Source of the DNA: Gracilariopsis chorda
Taxonomy: Eukaryota; Rhodophyta; Florideophyceae; Gracilariales; Gracilariaceae
DNA: 64,000 nucleotides
Direction: 5' to 3'
NCBI GenBank assembly: GCA_003194525.1
Contig: NBIV01000040.1
Span: 186,001-250,000, forward strand
The position numbers were made by a program, and so were the translations under genes. Shown piece after piece: positions 18,680 to 30,203 of the stretch. Position 1 is the stretch's first letter; every line of letters begins with the position of its first letter. Under the pieces are notes generated by a model, which saw nothing but the letters and a program-made list of their open reading frames with translations, searched no databases and was not told the origin of the DNA.

Positions 18680-19200
18680 CAGGCTAGCATTGCGTTTCAT
18701 TGTCGAGACCCGTCGAGGGACGCGCTTCCTAGTAGAAACGTCATCCTTAGTACTCACCAGTACTTCTTCATATTGACCTGTTTGCCACCACTTTCCTCCG
18801 TTTAGGGATCCTAGGTTCAAATCGCAGAATAGACTAGGATAGATTGTCTCTTTTCTTCTATGGCAGGAGAGAGAACCACATGGAAGATTCTATCATGATA
18901 TAGTTCTCTCTTTCATCAGCAAGGTCAAGAAATTCTGCGAAATGGCCAACATAAGTACTCTGACTTCCTTTATCTGCTTTCGGGTGGCTTGATTATTCCT
19001 AATGGTCACAACGAACATATCTCAACTGGAACCGATACACGCGAGGAGGTCAAAGGTATCGTCATAAACATTACAGAGAATGAGCAGATCTTTGCCGGTT
19101 TTGTTTCCGATAAACTTCGTTCAGGTTTCCAACCTCTTCAGTGTGTGTGTTTACGGGCACGTGCCTCTGATTCCGAGGCAGCGGTATTAACATTCTAGAA
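18680..19200 (+). mobile_element. Possible decayed LTR-retrotransposon fragment
   Basis: Around 18702-18760 one frame reads GTRFLVETSSLVL, which resembles the retropepsin context where FLVDTG is expected; the active DTG is replaced by ETS. Stops interrupt the frame soon after. There is no recognisable reverse transcriptase or terminal repeats. This is weak and could be chance. Confidence 0.25.
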
Positions 19201-19462
19201 GTAGAAGGCTATTCATCTATTCGACGGCTAAATTCCCCTAATAGACGCAATCGCATCTCCATTTGGCTTCCTCATCCGGCGTAACTTCGTAGTCTTTTGT
19301 AGCCTTTTCGGAAGGTCAGCACACCTCGACGGGCGGAACTGCATGTGCCCTTAGCGGGACTCGCCAGTACCTTGCAGTGCCCCACAACAGGCATCCAGCG
19401 CAAAGCGATTTAGAATCGTGGTTCCATATGGGCTACGACAACTTTGACGCCCCTTTACCTCT

Positions 19463-22400
19463 TCAGGTATCGTACGAAACGGACTTCATGAAAGCATCTA
19501 GTCTGGGACGATATGTCGACAACTGAATTGAATCCGCTACTACTTTTAACACGAGTTCGCACCATCTCTTAGCTTCTGCAATCTTTCCAAGCTGTTTGTG
19601 CATCTGCGCACGATCCCAGCCGACAGCAACAAGCCAGCGTCGCTCATCTACTGGATACTGGTCACCATATTCCAATACCACTCCTGCAATTTTCCGAAAT
19701 ACGTTATACGAACGGGCCGTGCTCGCGCCTCGGGAGAGTTCTATTCCAAGATGCTCACGCATAGTGATGGCCAAGGCATTGATGTCTTTGTCCTCTTCGC
19801 ACAGCCGTCGATCACTTGCCTTTGACAAAAGCGCCGTCGTCAGATCAGCACACCTAGCGGAAATCTGACTGTCATGACTCTTTCCGTGACTGAAATGGTA
19901 ACATACCGCGGCGAGTTGTTCTAGAACTCCGGCCCCAACTTCTTGATGCATCGAGGTTTCAATGATTTTGCTCAAACCTTCTAGGTCTCCACATCCAGTA
20001 CAGCATCGTGCCTCTAGCATCAAGAGAACGCCCCCCAATGGATCTTCGTCGTCTGCAGAACTGAGCAACCTCATCTTCTGTGAATCTCGTCGAGCATCTT
20101 GCAACAACACCCTTGCCTTTTCATAATTCGAGGTGTCCGATTTGGGATTCTCAATATTAGCGCATGCGCTCATCAGCTTAGACATACGTCTTGTCTGAAA
20201 AACATCGATGTTCTCCTGTTGAAACATGGTGAACTCATAGCAAACAGCAAAGAAAGAATCCCATAAAACGTAGCGCATCTTCGTTCCAGCATCTCTCCCT
20301 GCGTTCCAGCTCACGTTCACCAAGTACGCAATCGTCTCCTCTGGTATCGTCGACTTATCGAAAGCAACATCAACTCCAAGCTGTTTTATTCCCTGCAATC
20401 CGGACTCCAGGGTGTGAAACAAGTCCTGAACTGCATCAATATCGGCGTCGCAGTCTTCACTCTCAACTGTCGCGGAATCGTTACCTTCCCGACCAGACAT
20501 GTTTCGAAGTTGTAAGTTGATGCAAGCTAGTAGAACTGTTCCATAAAATCCATGTGGGGGGGAGTTGATGCTCGAATCTAGAGTCTTCAGCAAAATAGAG
20601 GTATCCATCGCGATGACGCATCGCAGAACTGCAATGACGGCAGTGGTTGAGCCTACATCTCTGGCAGCACAAGCAGCTTCAGCTAGTGCACCAGCATCAA
20701 ACGTACGGATTTCCGTGCTGGAGTTTTCAAGTTCTGAGGCAGCTTCTGTGTAATTTCCTGCTATAAGGTGTGTCCTGAATAAGAGCAAACGAGGCGAGTA
20801 GTCATCAGGTTCAAGTTCTTTCGATCGGCGAGCGTGTTCAAGAGAGAGCTCAAGCATGAGCTTGTCATCTTTCTCCAATTCCTCTGAATTTCTCTCCATC
20901 ATCTTGATAGACTGTTTCTTTTCACTGATGCTGCACAACGCGCATGAGGAAGCAAGCCTGCAGATCCTGGCCTCGTTGGCCAAGACTACATTTTCCGGGA
21001 TTGGGTAAGGTTGTGCAGATGAAGAGGCTCGACGAGCTGAAACATCTTTTGCAGTTCGAGCTAAACTGAGTGCTTTGGTCAAGAGGAGGGCAGATGACTT
21101 AAAGTCCTTTCGGTCGGCCTGAGCTGAGCCAATGGAAAGCAGTAGAGCGGACCATCTCAAAAACTGGGATACTTGATCTTGACCGTTGTCGTCATCGATT
21201 TCTATGGCTTTGGGTACTTCAGTCTTCCACTCATTCATTTCACCAAGTCGTGAAATGTAAGACGAACACGTCTCCAGGACCATGAGTGCTTTATCGATCT
21301 TCCCGATCGCGGCCAGGGCCTCAAAATATCTAGGGCCTATCACGCATGCCTGAGTTCGTGGATCACCGTCGAATTTCTCATATAGAGCTTTATACCCGTC
21401 AGCGGCTTCAGACACCCGTTGCGCATCTCCGAAGAGTGACACTGCAGCGACACAGACATCTATAGTGGACTCACTATCTTCAATGATTTCCAGCAACAAG
21501 TCAGATGCATTCGTCTTCTTGGTTATAATGCTCAGTTTCAATAACAAATATGAGCCGATTGGGTCATGATGTGTCTCCTCAGCGTGTTTCATCATATTCC
21601 ATGATTCTTCGTATTTTCGCAAAGCTAAAAGACATACGCCAGCTAATCGCATAGTCTTAGCTTGCTTCACGTTGTTTCTTAATTGGTTTTTCTGATCACA
21701 CCGTGTCTCTATAGATCTCCTTAACCATTTCAAAGCTCGATCTGTCTGCTTTTCTTGATAAGCAAAGAGACCAAAATTGTACTCTACAGTTGCAAGGAAC
21801 TCAAACTCTCCGGGAAGGTCATGCAAGTAGGTTCGGGCATCGTTCACATATCTTTCGGCCGTTTCGCTATCTCCTCTCTCCCAGCAACATTCTGCCCTTC
21901 CGATCAGTAGATCAAACATAGCGCGGGAAAGATCCAGCTTTTCGGGTCCAAGCATATGTGCTTCGTTTACAGCTTTGCTAGCAAATTCCTTCGCTTTAGC
22001 GAAGCAAACCTCGGCACAATCCATATCACCAATTTCAGCGGCATACTTCTGGCCGCATGCAGTGTAGAACTTGAGGAGGGTGAGATCGTCTATGTTGTAG
22101 CGAGCACTAATGCCACCAAGCGCTGTTGTTGACATGTACATGCAATCTACGGCTACATGTCTCACTCGAACCAACGCTTTCATGGTTTCCTCCTCCAAAT
22201 TCGGCTCATCTATCGATATTATGCTGTTCCACATAGAAACGCCTGTTGTGCTCAATTTGACCCGGCACAGTGTGTTAGCATAACTGCTACAGAGAATGGT
22301 TGAATATGCGTTTCCAAACTTTAAGGAGAAGCAAACTCTTGAAGACATACCTGCCGAAAGCAATCGCTCAGCGTCATCGCGAGATGGAATGGAGTTTATG

Positions 22401-22552
22401 GAGTTGAGTATCACTGAAAGACGACTTGGGAAACCGGCTGACAATAACTTGGATTCATTCGACTTCGACAAGTCTTCGAGCATCAGTGCGGCCTCTTCGA
22501 GTTGCTTGAGGCTATTACTTGCTCTCAAGCGTTCGTCCCCCACGGTTTCCAT
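19463..22552 (-). CDS. ZIP4: ZIP4/SPO22/TEX11-like meiotic TPR protein
   Basis: A single-exon protein of 1029 residues from ATG 22552. It consists of helical TPR-like repeats throughout. The N-terminal part carries the SPO22 pattern: TLLKFYTACGQKYAAEIGDM, then CFAKAKEFASKAV, LLIGRAECCWERGDSETAER and FLATVEYNFGLFAYQEKQTD. A late segment, VDERRWLVAVGWDRAQMHKQ followed by AKRWCELVLKV, matches the C-terminal SPO22 helix pair. ZIP4 proteins act on meiotic chromosome axes as scaffolds for crossover (ZMM) factors. The frame stays open through a stretch at 22284-22350 with intron-like ends, but removing it would break the frame, so none is called. A generic TPR protein remains possible. Confidence 0.6.
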   Translation of the reverse strand: METVGDERLRASNSLKQLEEAALMLEDLSKSNESKLLSAGFPSRLSVILNSINSIPSRDDAERLLSAGMSSRVCFSLKFGNAYSTILCSSYANTLCRVKLSTTGVSMWNSIISIDEPNLEEETMKALVRVRHVAVDCMYMSTTALGGISARYNIDDLTLLKFYTACGQKYAAEIGDMDCAEVCFAKAKEFASKAVNEAHMLGPEKLDLSRAMFDLLIGRAECCWERGDSETAERYVNDARTYLHDLPGEFEFLATVEYNFGLFAYQEKQTDRALKWLRRSIETRCDQKNQLRNNVKQAKTMRLAGVCLLALRKYEESWNMMKHAEETHHDPIGSYLLLKLSIITKKTNASDLLLEIIEDSESTIDVCVAAVSLFGDAQRVSEAADGYKALYEKFDGDPRTQACVIGPRYFEALAAIGKIDKALMVLETCSSYISRLGEMNEWKTEVPKAIEIDDDNGQDQVSQFLRWSALLLSIGSAQADRKDFKSSALLLTKALSLARTAKDVSARRASSSAQPYPIPENVVLANEARICRLASSCALCSISEKKQSIKMMERNSEELEKDDKLMLELSLEHARRSKELEPDDYSPRLLLFRTHLIAGNYTEAASELENSSTEIRTFDAGALAEAACAARDVGSTTAVIAVLRCVIAMDTSILLKTLDSSINSPPHGFYGTVLLACINLQLRNMSGREGNDSATVESEDCDADIDAVQDLFHTLESGLQGIKQLGVDVAFDKSTIPEETIAYLVNVSWNAGRDAGTKMRYVLWDSFFAVCYEFTMFQQENIDVFQTRRMSKLMSACANIENPKSDTSNYEKARVLLQDARRDSQKMRLLSSADDEDPLGGVLLMLEARCCTGCGDLEGLSKIIETSMHQEVGAGVLEQLAAVCYHFSHGKSHDSQISARCADLTTALLSKASDRRLCEEDKDINALAITMREHLGIELSRGASTARSYNVFRKIAGVVLEYGDQYPVDERRWLVAVGWDRAQMHKQLGKIAEAKRWCELVLKVVADSIQLSTYRPRLDAFMKSVSYDT

Positions 22553-25474
22553 TGTCTTCACAATAACCAAGATACTGATGATATTATGAGAGATGAGCCG
22601 GGTAAAGTGGAGAACGTGACGATGATGATCCGTGGGCCAGTTGAACAGTGCACAAACCCTGTTAGGATGAAAGAAGAGTTGGATGGGCTTACCGTACGGG
22701 AGTATTTGCTCTCACAATGCACACCTGGGTTGAAGGATAACGCCTTGATGTTCCAAGACGAAAGGAAAACTTGAAACGAAAGTTGTTGTCGATATACATT
22801 TATATCAACAAAACCCGGCCGTATTGCCTTTGATTTGGTTCCTTTGAAACAGGGGAAGAAATTCTCATTTCCTTTCTTCCACGGCCAGTGAATAGCATGA
22901 TGTGTGCAAATTGCCACTACGTTTTGTGCATGATTCCCTTCCAGTTACAACGGCTTAGACCGAAACATACTTCTCGATTGGATTGCCGACGAAGATTGCT
23001 CGCTTTAGAACCAAGAAGACGAACAGCAAGTGAGTGAGCCCGCCCTTTCATTCTGGCAGTTATGCAACTGGTGCAGAATCTTTTCCAATCTTCAGTAGTT
23101 TTCCTTTATGGTAAACTCTTTCTTAGGATAATGAGTCATATGGTGTTGATATGAACCCAAGCCATTACGAGCGTGAGCTTTACAAGCATCCCGATACAGC
23201 AGCCTACTCTCAAATGTGGACTTTCAAAACAATGTAAATGCAATTAGCAATATAGTCTTGAATCTAAGAGGAGAGGCGGACAACTTGGGGTGATGTCTAT
23301 CCTTTTCATGTCCACGGCAGGAAAGAAAGAGCTTTGATTCCAGGGGTACGCAAGTATGGAGCGGGCCCGAAAGCCTAGGAGGGGGAAGAAAAAGCGATGT
23401 ACAGTGGTAAGCTCCACTTCTTCCTCTGACATTACCTTTTAACGTCTATCTCTCGCTCCTTGTCCCTGTGACGGTCGTCTGACGGCCGCCATCACATGGT
23501 ATGATGGTACCGGAAGGACATGTAGTCAAATGGACTGGAGGCCGCAAATGAAAAACGCAATCGAGTGCCCCGTCTGAAGGGTCATAAAGCGCATCAAGCT
23601 CGAGCTGCGCACAGCTCTGCTCGCTCGATCGACAAAATCGATGCGCCTCCTATCCAGATGATCTATGATCGGAGAAACAGAAAATGGATACGACCGGTGA
23701 ATGTAAGGCAATTCCAGAGACAGCACCACTGTCCGGTATCCAGCAGTAGGTGCTCGTTCCGTTCAAACGCCGCGCTTTCTTAAGATAATCTTGTTTGCAG
23801 TCGTCACTGTTGTCATGCTAGCGGTGGTGGAGCAGATGCGAGATCACGCCGCCTGCCGCTCGCAGGCACGAGCATGGATGTCTTTTGTACGAGCACCAAA
23901 TGTAGAGTTGTCGCCGCAGCCATAGAACGTATGACTCGTGGGTTGGCACCGGCCACTGCGACTCTGATTACACTTGCCTGGTGCATTCGTACATGACTCA
24001 AACCACGAACAAAATACTGGTGAGGGTAGGCTCTCAGATCAAGTCGCTACTAGGAAACGGGGTGGTGCCGGCCTGACACATGATCGCATTGCGCGAATGC
24101 CAGATACGCATGTGGCTTCAATCGCGCTTGAGTTGGTAACCCATGTGAGCCAAGGGCTGGAGCAGCTCGTTTGTGGGGTTGACATGGACGACGTGAAGGA
24201 GGCAATCAAAGAGACGGCAGTCGAAGTGGGGCAAAATTGTGATGTGACAACTAAAACTGCAGCTTGTTACCCTCATAGAGAAATGATCCGCTTCGCATCG
24301 GTGTCACTGCGGAAGACTTTAATGCTGCCTACCAGACAGTGCCACAGTATGCTGTACTGTCCAGCGGTGCTTGAGGCGTCCTCGGTGAACAATTGCATGT
24401 CGGCAAGCGCGGGCTAGAGAATTTCTCGGTGGATGACCAGGCGCGATCGGCAGATGAGCATAGAAGTGGTATGTTGAAGGCACGAGCTGTGGCGTAGCGT
24501 GCGAATATACTGATGAACACTGTGGAGAAGGACTTGGGCGATTCCGGCCGCGCTCTGACGCGGACGCGGTGTGTGACGGCATGCATGCGGGTCCCAACGT
24601 GCACTCGCACGGATCAGGACGAGTGCCTGAACGTGACCGCTGTGGGCAGTGCGTGATGGCGCAGCGGTTTGGTGCAAGCGGCACAAGTAAACCTTCTACA
24701 ACGATGTAGTATACATGAATTTCACGAGCCGCGCGTGAACAATTCATATGAGAAAGTTCATGTTTAGCAGAGCAATGCTTCGTGCGGCGCTTTTGAGATC
24801 AAAGGAGCACCGTACTTATGTCGCGGAAGATGACACTTGCTTTGCCTTCTGGCACCTCATCGGACACTGGAAGCTGACCGGAATATATTCGGTCAGGTCC
24901 TTGGTCTTGATGATGATGCTTTGTTCCAGTGCTAAGATGGGCTGGTCAAGCCATGCCGTTTGAGAGGCTGCAGCCATGATCCTTTCTTAGATTGTATTAT
25001 CAGGGACCGCCATCATTTAGATACCTTTGGTACCAACGGTATCCATAGTTCGGTAGTTAGCAGTCTAACCCTTGGTTACCAGGAGTAAACAAATACTTCG
25101 GGCGGATCCACACTGTGGACTCCACAGCCTCCCAAAGTTCACAAATCCCGCAGCCGAGATGTCACGCTGTTTGCCGTGCCTCACTTCGATTCCAAATTGG
25201 CGCGAAATTCTGCAAATGAAAACTGTGTGCATGCAAATCATGTTGCGATCCAGTATATGTACCGATCTCTGTTCTGAGTTATCTACCCCTGGTGTCATTA
25301 AAGCGAAGGCTCTCTCTTCGAGAAGGAGTCTGAGTGTCTGAGTGGTTTCTTGCAATTTGAAGTTGCGAAGGGTAAGGAGATAACGAAACCTGTGAAGTAC
25401 ACTGTTTTTCGCGCAGCCATATGCAGATGCCTTAAGTTGTCCTTGACATTCAGTGAGATTACAATCCAAAAGAA
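22553..25474. other. Divergent gene-poor region (ZIP4-like / FANCI)
   Basis: About 2.9 kb. Around 23816-24417 several frames stay open for 50 to 147 codons with a coding-like composition (for example MTRGLAPATATLITLAWC and DDVKEAIKETAVEVGQ), interrupted by stops, which may be an old gene or element. Near 25058-25082 a CTAAC box precedes TTGGTTACCAG, a possible 5' UTR intron end for FANCI. Confidence 0.35.
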
Positions 25475-28400
25475 ATGGTGCGCGAAGGTTCTAAGGTTGA
25501 CAATGACGCCAACGTCGCACAGCATTTCGAGAGCATTAAGGCTGAACGTGAGGCGTATCTTCTACGTGCAGCGAAACGAATAATTCCGATTCAAACTCGT
25601 CAACGCATTGTTGAAGCCGCTCTTCGCTATTTGGAGTCTCGCAGCCGTCAGTCGCAGCCATCCCAATCTCCGTCGCAGAGTATATTCTCACAAGGCCCTA
25701 ATGTGGCTCTAGGACAACTATCTTCTTTCCAAAGTGTTCTTTCAAGCCTTTTGACTGCCGAGCTCCCTCCGGAAACTCTGATTGATGTATGTGTGAGAGC
25801 TACAGATGGGCAGTTTCTTCCCATAGCTCAGAAAGGCCTTTCCCTCCTGGCTACGATTGGCCCAATAGGGGAAAGAAAGTCTGTCAAAACTGAGAACAAG
25901 ACACGGAGCGAACAGGAAGATGAACAGCTCGTCGGTAACGAGAATGAAGAGAACGAAGATCCACAAAATCCCATCAGCAGCAGCTCTACCCCGTCACGCA
26001 ATCAAATACTGGTTCGCCGAACAGGTCAAAGCTTCGTCGATGAGTTCGTTTCCAAACTTACAGAACAGGAAAGCCGCAAGGCAACCCAGGCTCGTTCGAA
26101 TGACATTTTCGTTGTTTCTGTGGCTCGCGAAGTACCTCTTTCAGATCATGCGGCTGAATTCGTTTTCTCTCAGTTGGTTCATCGTATGAGCAAGGTAGAA
26201 CTATTGGAGCTTCCTGCCTTTATATATCAACTGCTATTGTACGCCTCCTCTCGAGGAAACTCATACGTGAAGCGTTGTGTCCTGGTGCACATTGCGCGCG
26301 TTTTCTCCGTCCACGAAGAGAAATCAAGGCAATCTGATGCATTCTCACAGAATCTTCTGGCTGAAGACGAAGATGCTATTGTTGCTTCCACAACGTCCCT
26401 CGCTGATCTTCGCCAAGTACAAGGTACAGCTCTCCTTCACATAGAGTATGCGGTTAAGCAAGACCCATCGCTTTCGGGTGAAATTGTAAGCCTTGCTAAG
26501 GCCGGAGTTGAGACCCCCAAGCACTTTTTGACAGCATTTGGCACTGGCATGGTGTTGTCGCTTGCGAAAACAGTATCTATCCGTACCGATGTGTTGCAAG
26601 TTTTAAGAGAGGTTGTTTCACGATTTGATAAAGAAGTCGTGCTGCGGAAACGCAACCTATTTATGGCCAGAGTGTCTATGAACGATGAAAAGCTGATCAA
26701 TCCATGCAATTCCTTGCTTCACATTGCGGAATGCACATGTGAAAATGGATGGGACTACGTCAAAGAAAGCTTGCTTCAGTTTGCATTTGTACTTCTGGAC
26801 AAACCTTTACCTACTTATTACAGCGAACAGATCTCAGCGTCAGGATCTCTAGTCGATCATCTCTTCATCAAGCTATTCAACGCACATCCTGCTATGAGAA
26901 GTTCTATTCTGGAACAACTTACAACCAGGATTGCTCTCCAAGAAAAGTCAGCCATGCAAGCAATATCTATCATTAAGGTGTTGGCAGAGAAGATTCCCTA
27001 CTTTGTCCTGGAACATATCCATCATATACGAGATGGGATGGAGATCATTGTCAGTCTTCCTCCATGGATGGCGAGTTCTCTAATTCAAGCATACAAGCCA
27101 CTGCTGCTAACTAGACAGGATTTGCAAGATTACTTTCAGCTAATTGTACGCAAGTCTCTGTTTCATCGAGAAGTTTCGAGCAGAGCGGTATCCATTATAG
27201 GATTCTTAACTCTTGTACCAATGAATAAGGTAACTCAAAGCGCACGGAAGAAATCGATTTCGTCTAAATCCCAATCCACTTGTCCATCTAGAAGAGCTGA
27301 AAAGGGAATAGACGGTATCATGGAGTCCTTTCAGCCACTACGCCGTGTATTCTCTTACCCTGCCGCACTGAAAGCTTTTTGGTATATGAACGCAATTCAA
27401 CATCTAAACGCTATCGAGTCTAGACCCGTCATGGAAGCTGTTGCCACGGGTATGTCAGAAGTGTTTGTGAACCACTTGCGTCGCTTTGTCGATGTAACGA
27501 AAGCTCCGTATCTACTACTTGATCACTGTGTGGACATGAACGGACTTGTAGAACCACTTGGGGAGCTTGTGTGGTGCCTTGCTGTAGTCGAATTCAAGAA
27601 GGATCCTGTCGCATACTGTAACTCTTATATACTGGACATTGGAAAAAAAGCTTTCAGGTGTTAGCATCCAAGATTTTGGTATTACAAAAGACGTAGTTAT
27701 AACGACTCAAGCCCAACACAGGGATGATGAAGATTTTGCTAATGCTCCAGAGAATGATGAAAACAACCCCAAGTATGTCCGCAACAAAGTGCGCGCACTT
27801 GGTTCCGTTTGCGAGGCGCTCATCCATGCCGTGTTCATCATTCCAAAGGAACAACAAAAATGGTCGTTCTATTCCGATATCGCTGTTCCTCTGCTGACAT
27901 TGAAGGGGCAATTGTTGGAAATCCTTGGTCACGCGAGGGTCGCATCCGCATCAGATTCTTTTCTTGAGTTGGGCGGGATAGCTACGTTAGAGCGACTACG
28001 TCCTGGTTTGCGACTTATGCTACAGCGCAGTGGAAAGTCATCACGTTCAGGGAAAAAGGGTCAATCTCGAAAAGGAAAAAGCAATGATACACAAGCATCG
28101 AGCGCCCATGCAACGCAAAACAACTTGCACAAATTCGGTGTATTCAATGTTCTAGCGAGTTCTTCTTCGAAACCGTCGCTTCCATTGAAAACTTCGATAC
28201 AGATTCTTCAACAAATGACCGACGCGGAAGTATCAGAGCAGCCCAGTCAAGATATATTTCAGAGCAGAACTCACAGCAAGGAATTTCAGGAGCTCCGTCT
28301 ATATCTTCTGGCGGTAACGAAGAAACATATAGAAAATTTCTCGACAGTTCTGTCAAAACCCGGTCATGACAAAAGCTTTGCAGGCGAAGAGAAGATGAAT

Positions 28401-29801
28401 ACATTAATGCGCTCTGTGAATGTGTTTGTGAACATAGTCATGAGTGACTTTAAGAAGTTTCGTAGGTCATCTTCGGATATTTCCCGCCAAGGCGGTTTGA
28501 AGGCGTTACAAGCTGCAGAATCCTGTACTTCAGTTCTTCCATTCATTATCAGGCATAAACCCAAAGCTCTTTCCACGTTTTGCAAGGCCTTGACACCTGT
28601 GGACTCAGACTTTGACAATCGGACCGAAGCAACAACTCTTGAAACTGCAGTAGAGCTGCTTGAAGGGCTCATTGACAACCTTATTGAAGACGCTATGCTC
28701 AAGGAGGTCACTGTTGCGCTTCATATTCGTGATGTTTTGGTGAAGAGTGCATTCGCAGTTCTAAATGGCCTTGACACAAGATCCGGGTTCCTGACAAAGA
28801 GGGTACAATGGTCTGTAGATGCGCTGTCTAGAAAGAAGATTGCTGATGATCATATAGTGAAGACACTGGTTTGTTCGTGTCTTGTGTATACAGAGAATAA
28901 CAACGACATGAGACGTGCTAACGACCTGTGCGTACGCCTCTTGAGCGTCGTAGGGGATTGCGACGCAAATATGGCAACCCCAGACGAGGATGGGTCTAAT
29001 TGCTTGGATGCAAAGCTTTCATCTGCCGTCGCAATTGAAAAAGGTACATGTTTTCCTGTCGTTGAAGGTATACTGGATGCGATTGAGAGCGCGATATCAG
29101 ACGTGGAATGGTGTCTAAGCAGAATGTCGTCTCTTGAAGCTGCCGCTGCTGGGTCTGAGTTTTCCCTTCCAAGCCAGCCAAAAACCAGAGCGGAGGACAA
29201 ATCAAAACTTCAAGAGGAAGTCGCGAAACAATCCATTCGAGCTGAAGATGCAGCACTTCTACGACTCGAAGGAGTGGTACGTGCGCTGCGGGGATTGACG
29301 ACATGTGCTATTGGAAAATGGGGGCTTCAAGAACGACTTTTGCGACTAGTGACAAAGACATATAAGGTTCTATGCCTGGCCACTGGCATTCAAGCCAAAC
29401 GCAAGGGAGACCCAAGAACATCGTTCATATCTTTAATCAATGAGGTTAAAGGTTTAGCCCCAACGCTCTGGACATATCTTGCGTTCATTGGGGCGGACTC
29501 TATGAATGAAGTTCATCAGCGGAATTCCGGGAGAGCAGCCAGTGAAGCAAGGGTAATGCCACAGTTGATTTACGAAGTCGAAAGGTTTGAAAAGGTTCTC
29601 ATAAGTGCACAGAAGCGAACAACAGTTAGTCTGTTGCGAGGTATGCGCCGAAATATTGCACGAGATTTCCGCATACGCGAGGACCTTCTCCACGATGAAG
29701 ATCAAGAAGAGAGCAATGGGGAGAACAACAACCTTGAGCAACAGAACGAGTCGCGAAACCCTCGTGGTCGCGTGCGTGCGAAACGGCGAAGAGTCTCGTA
29801 A
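25475..29801 (+). CDS. FANCI: FANCI (Fanconi anaemia group I) homologue
   Basis: Two exons, 25475-27657 and 27722-29801, joined by an inferred 64-nt intron (TTTCAG then donor GTGTTA; acceptor CCCAACACAG). Splicing yields 1420 residues; human FANCI has about 1330. FANCI pairs with FANCD2 as a clamp on DNA at interstrand crosslinks and is mono-ubiquitinated there. Family signs are ELPAFIYQLLLYASSRG (solenoid 1), TALLHIEYAVKQDPSLSG, ALGSVCEALIHAVF in exon 2, and a very typical C-terminus: ARVMPQLIYEVERFEKVLIS followed by NIARDFRI. The tail after this is Asp/Glu/Asn-rich and then basic (RVRAKRRR), likely nuclear targeting. I cannot place the ubiquitin-acceptor Lys by eye. The intron donor is weak; the two-frame structure itself is certain. 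Confidence 0.88.
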
Positions 29802-30203
29802 GATGTGCCACATACGCGAGCAGCAATGCTCTAGTAGTACTTTTTTAAGTATTATCGCTGGTGTCACTGCAACTGTTAGTATACTTCAAAGATTAGAATG
29901 ATTGCATCATTCAAGATCATGACTTCATACAGGAGATGTCGTGATCGAATTCTACAAGATGAAGTAGAACGATAAGAAGAGCCACTTTGCAAGAACCGTT
30001 TTACTTACCTCTCTCGAAAGATTCCTGTCTTTCAAGAGTTTCTCAATATGTTTTGCTTCACATAGAGAGCTGAGGTTTAGAAGAACACGTACCCTTATCA
30101 TGCAGCACAGGTCGTATCAGAGTAACATTTACCGCATATTCATCAACTTCAGGATCGGTGAGAATCAATTCAAACCCCTCGGTCTTCACATCTGTCCTGG
30201 AGC
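29802..30203. other. Intergenic stretch, FANCI to methyltransferase-like gene
   Basis: About 400 bases, AT-rich in part. I see no gene or clear promoter element. Confidence 0.35.

Larger units (their letters stand above)
15720..19462. other. Gene-poor block with decayed repeats
   Basis: About 3.7 kb without a convincing gene. It holds a (CGAA)n-associated dispersed repeat at 16472-16522, a perfect 67-nt palindrome at 17486-17552, nested inverted repeats at 17775-17817, and a short stretch near 18700-18760 that reads like a worn retrotransposon protease motif. All longer frames are broken by stops. Confidence 0.5.

Noticed and set aside
22284-22350. Possible intron in the ZIP4-like gene (donor GTATGT, acceptor GTAGCAG)
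   Set aside because: Its length of 67 or 64 is not a multiple of three and the flanks are in the same frame, so removal would end the protein early.
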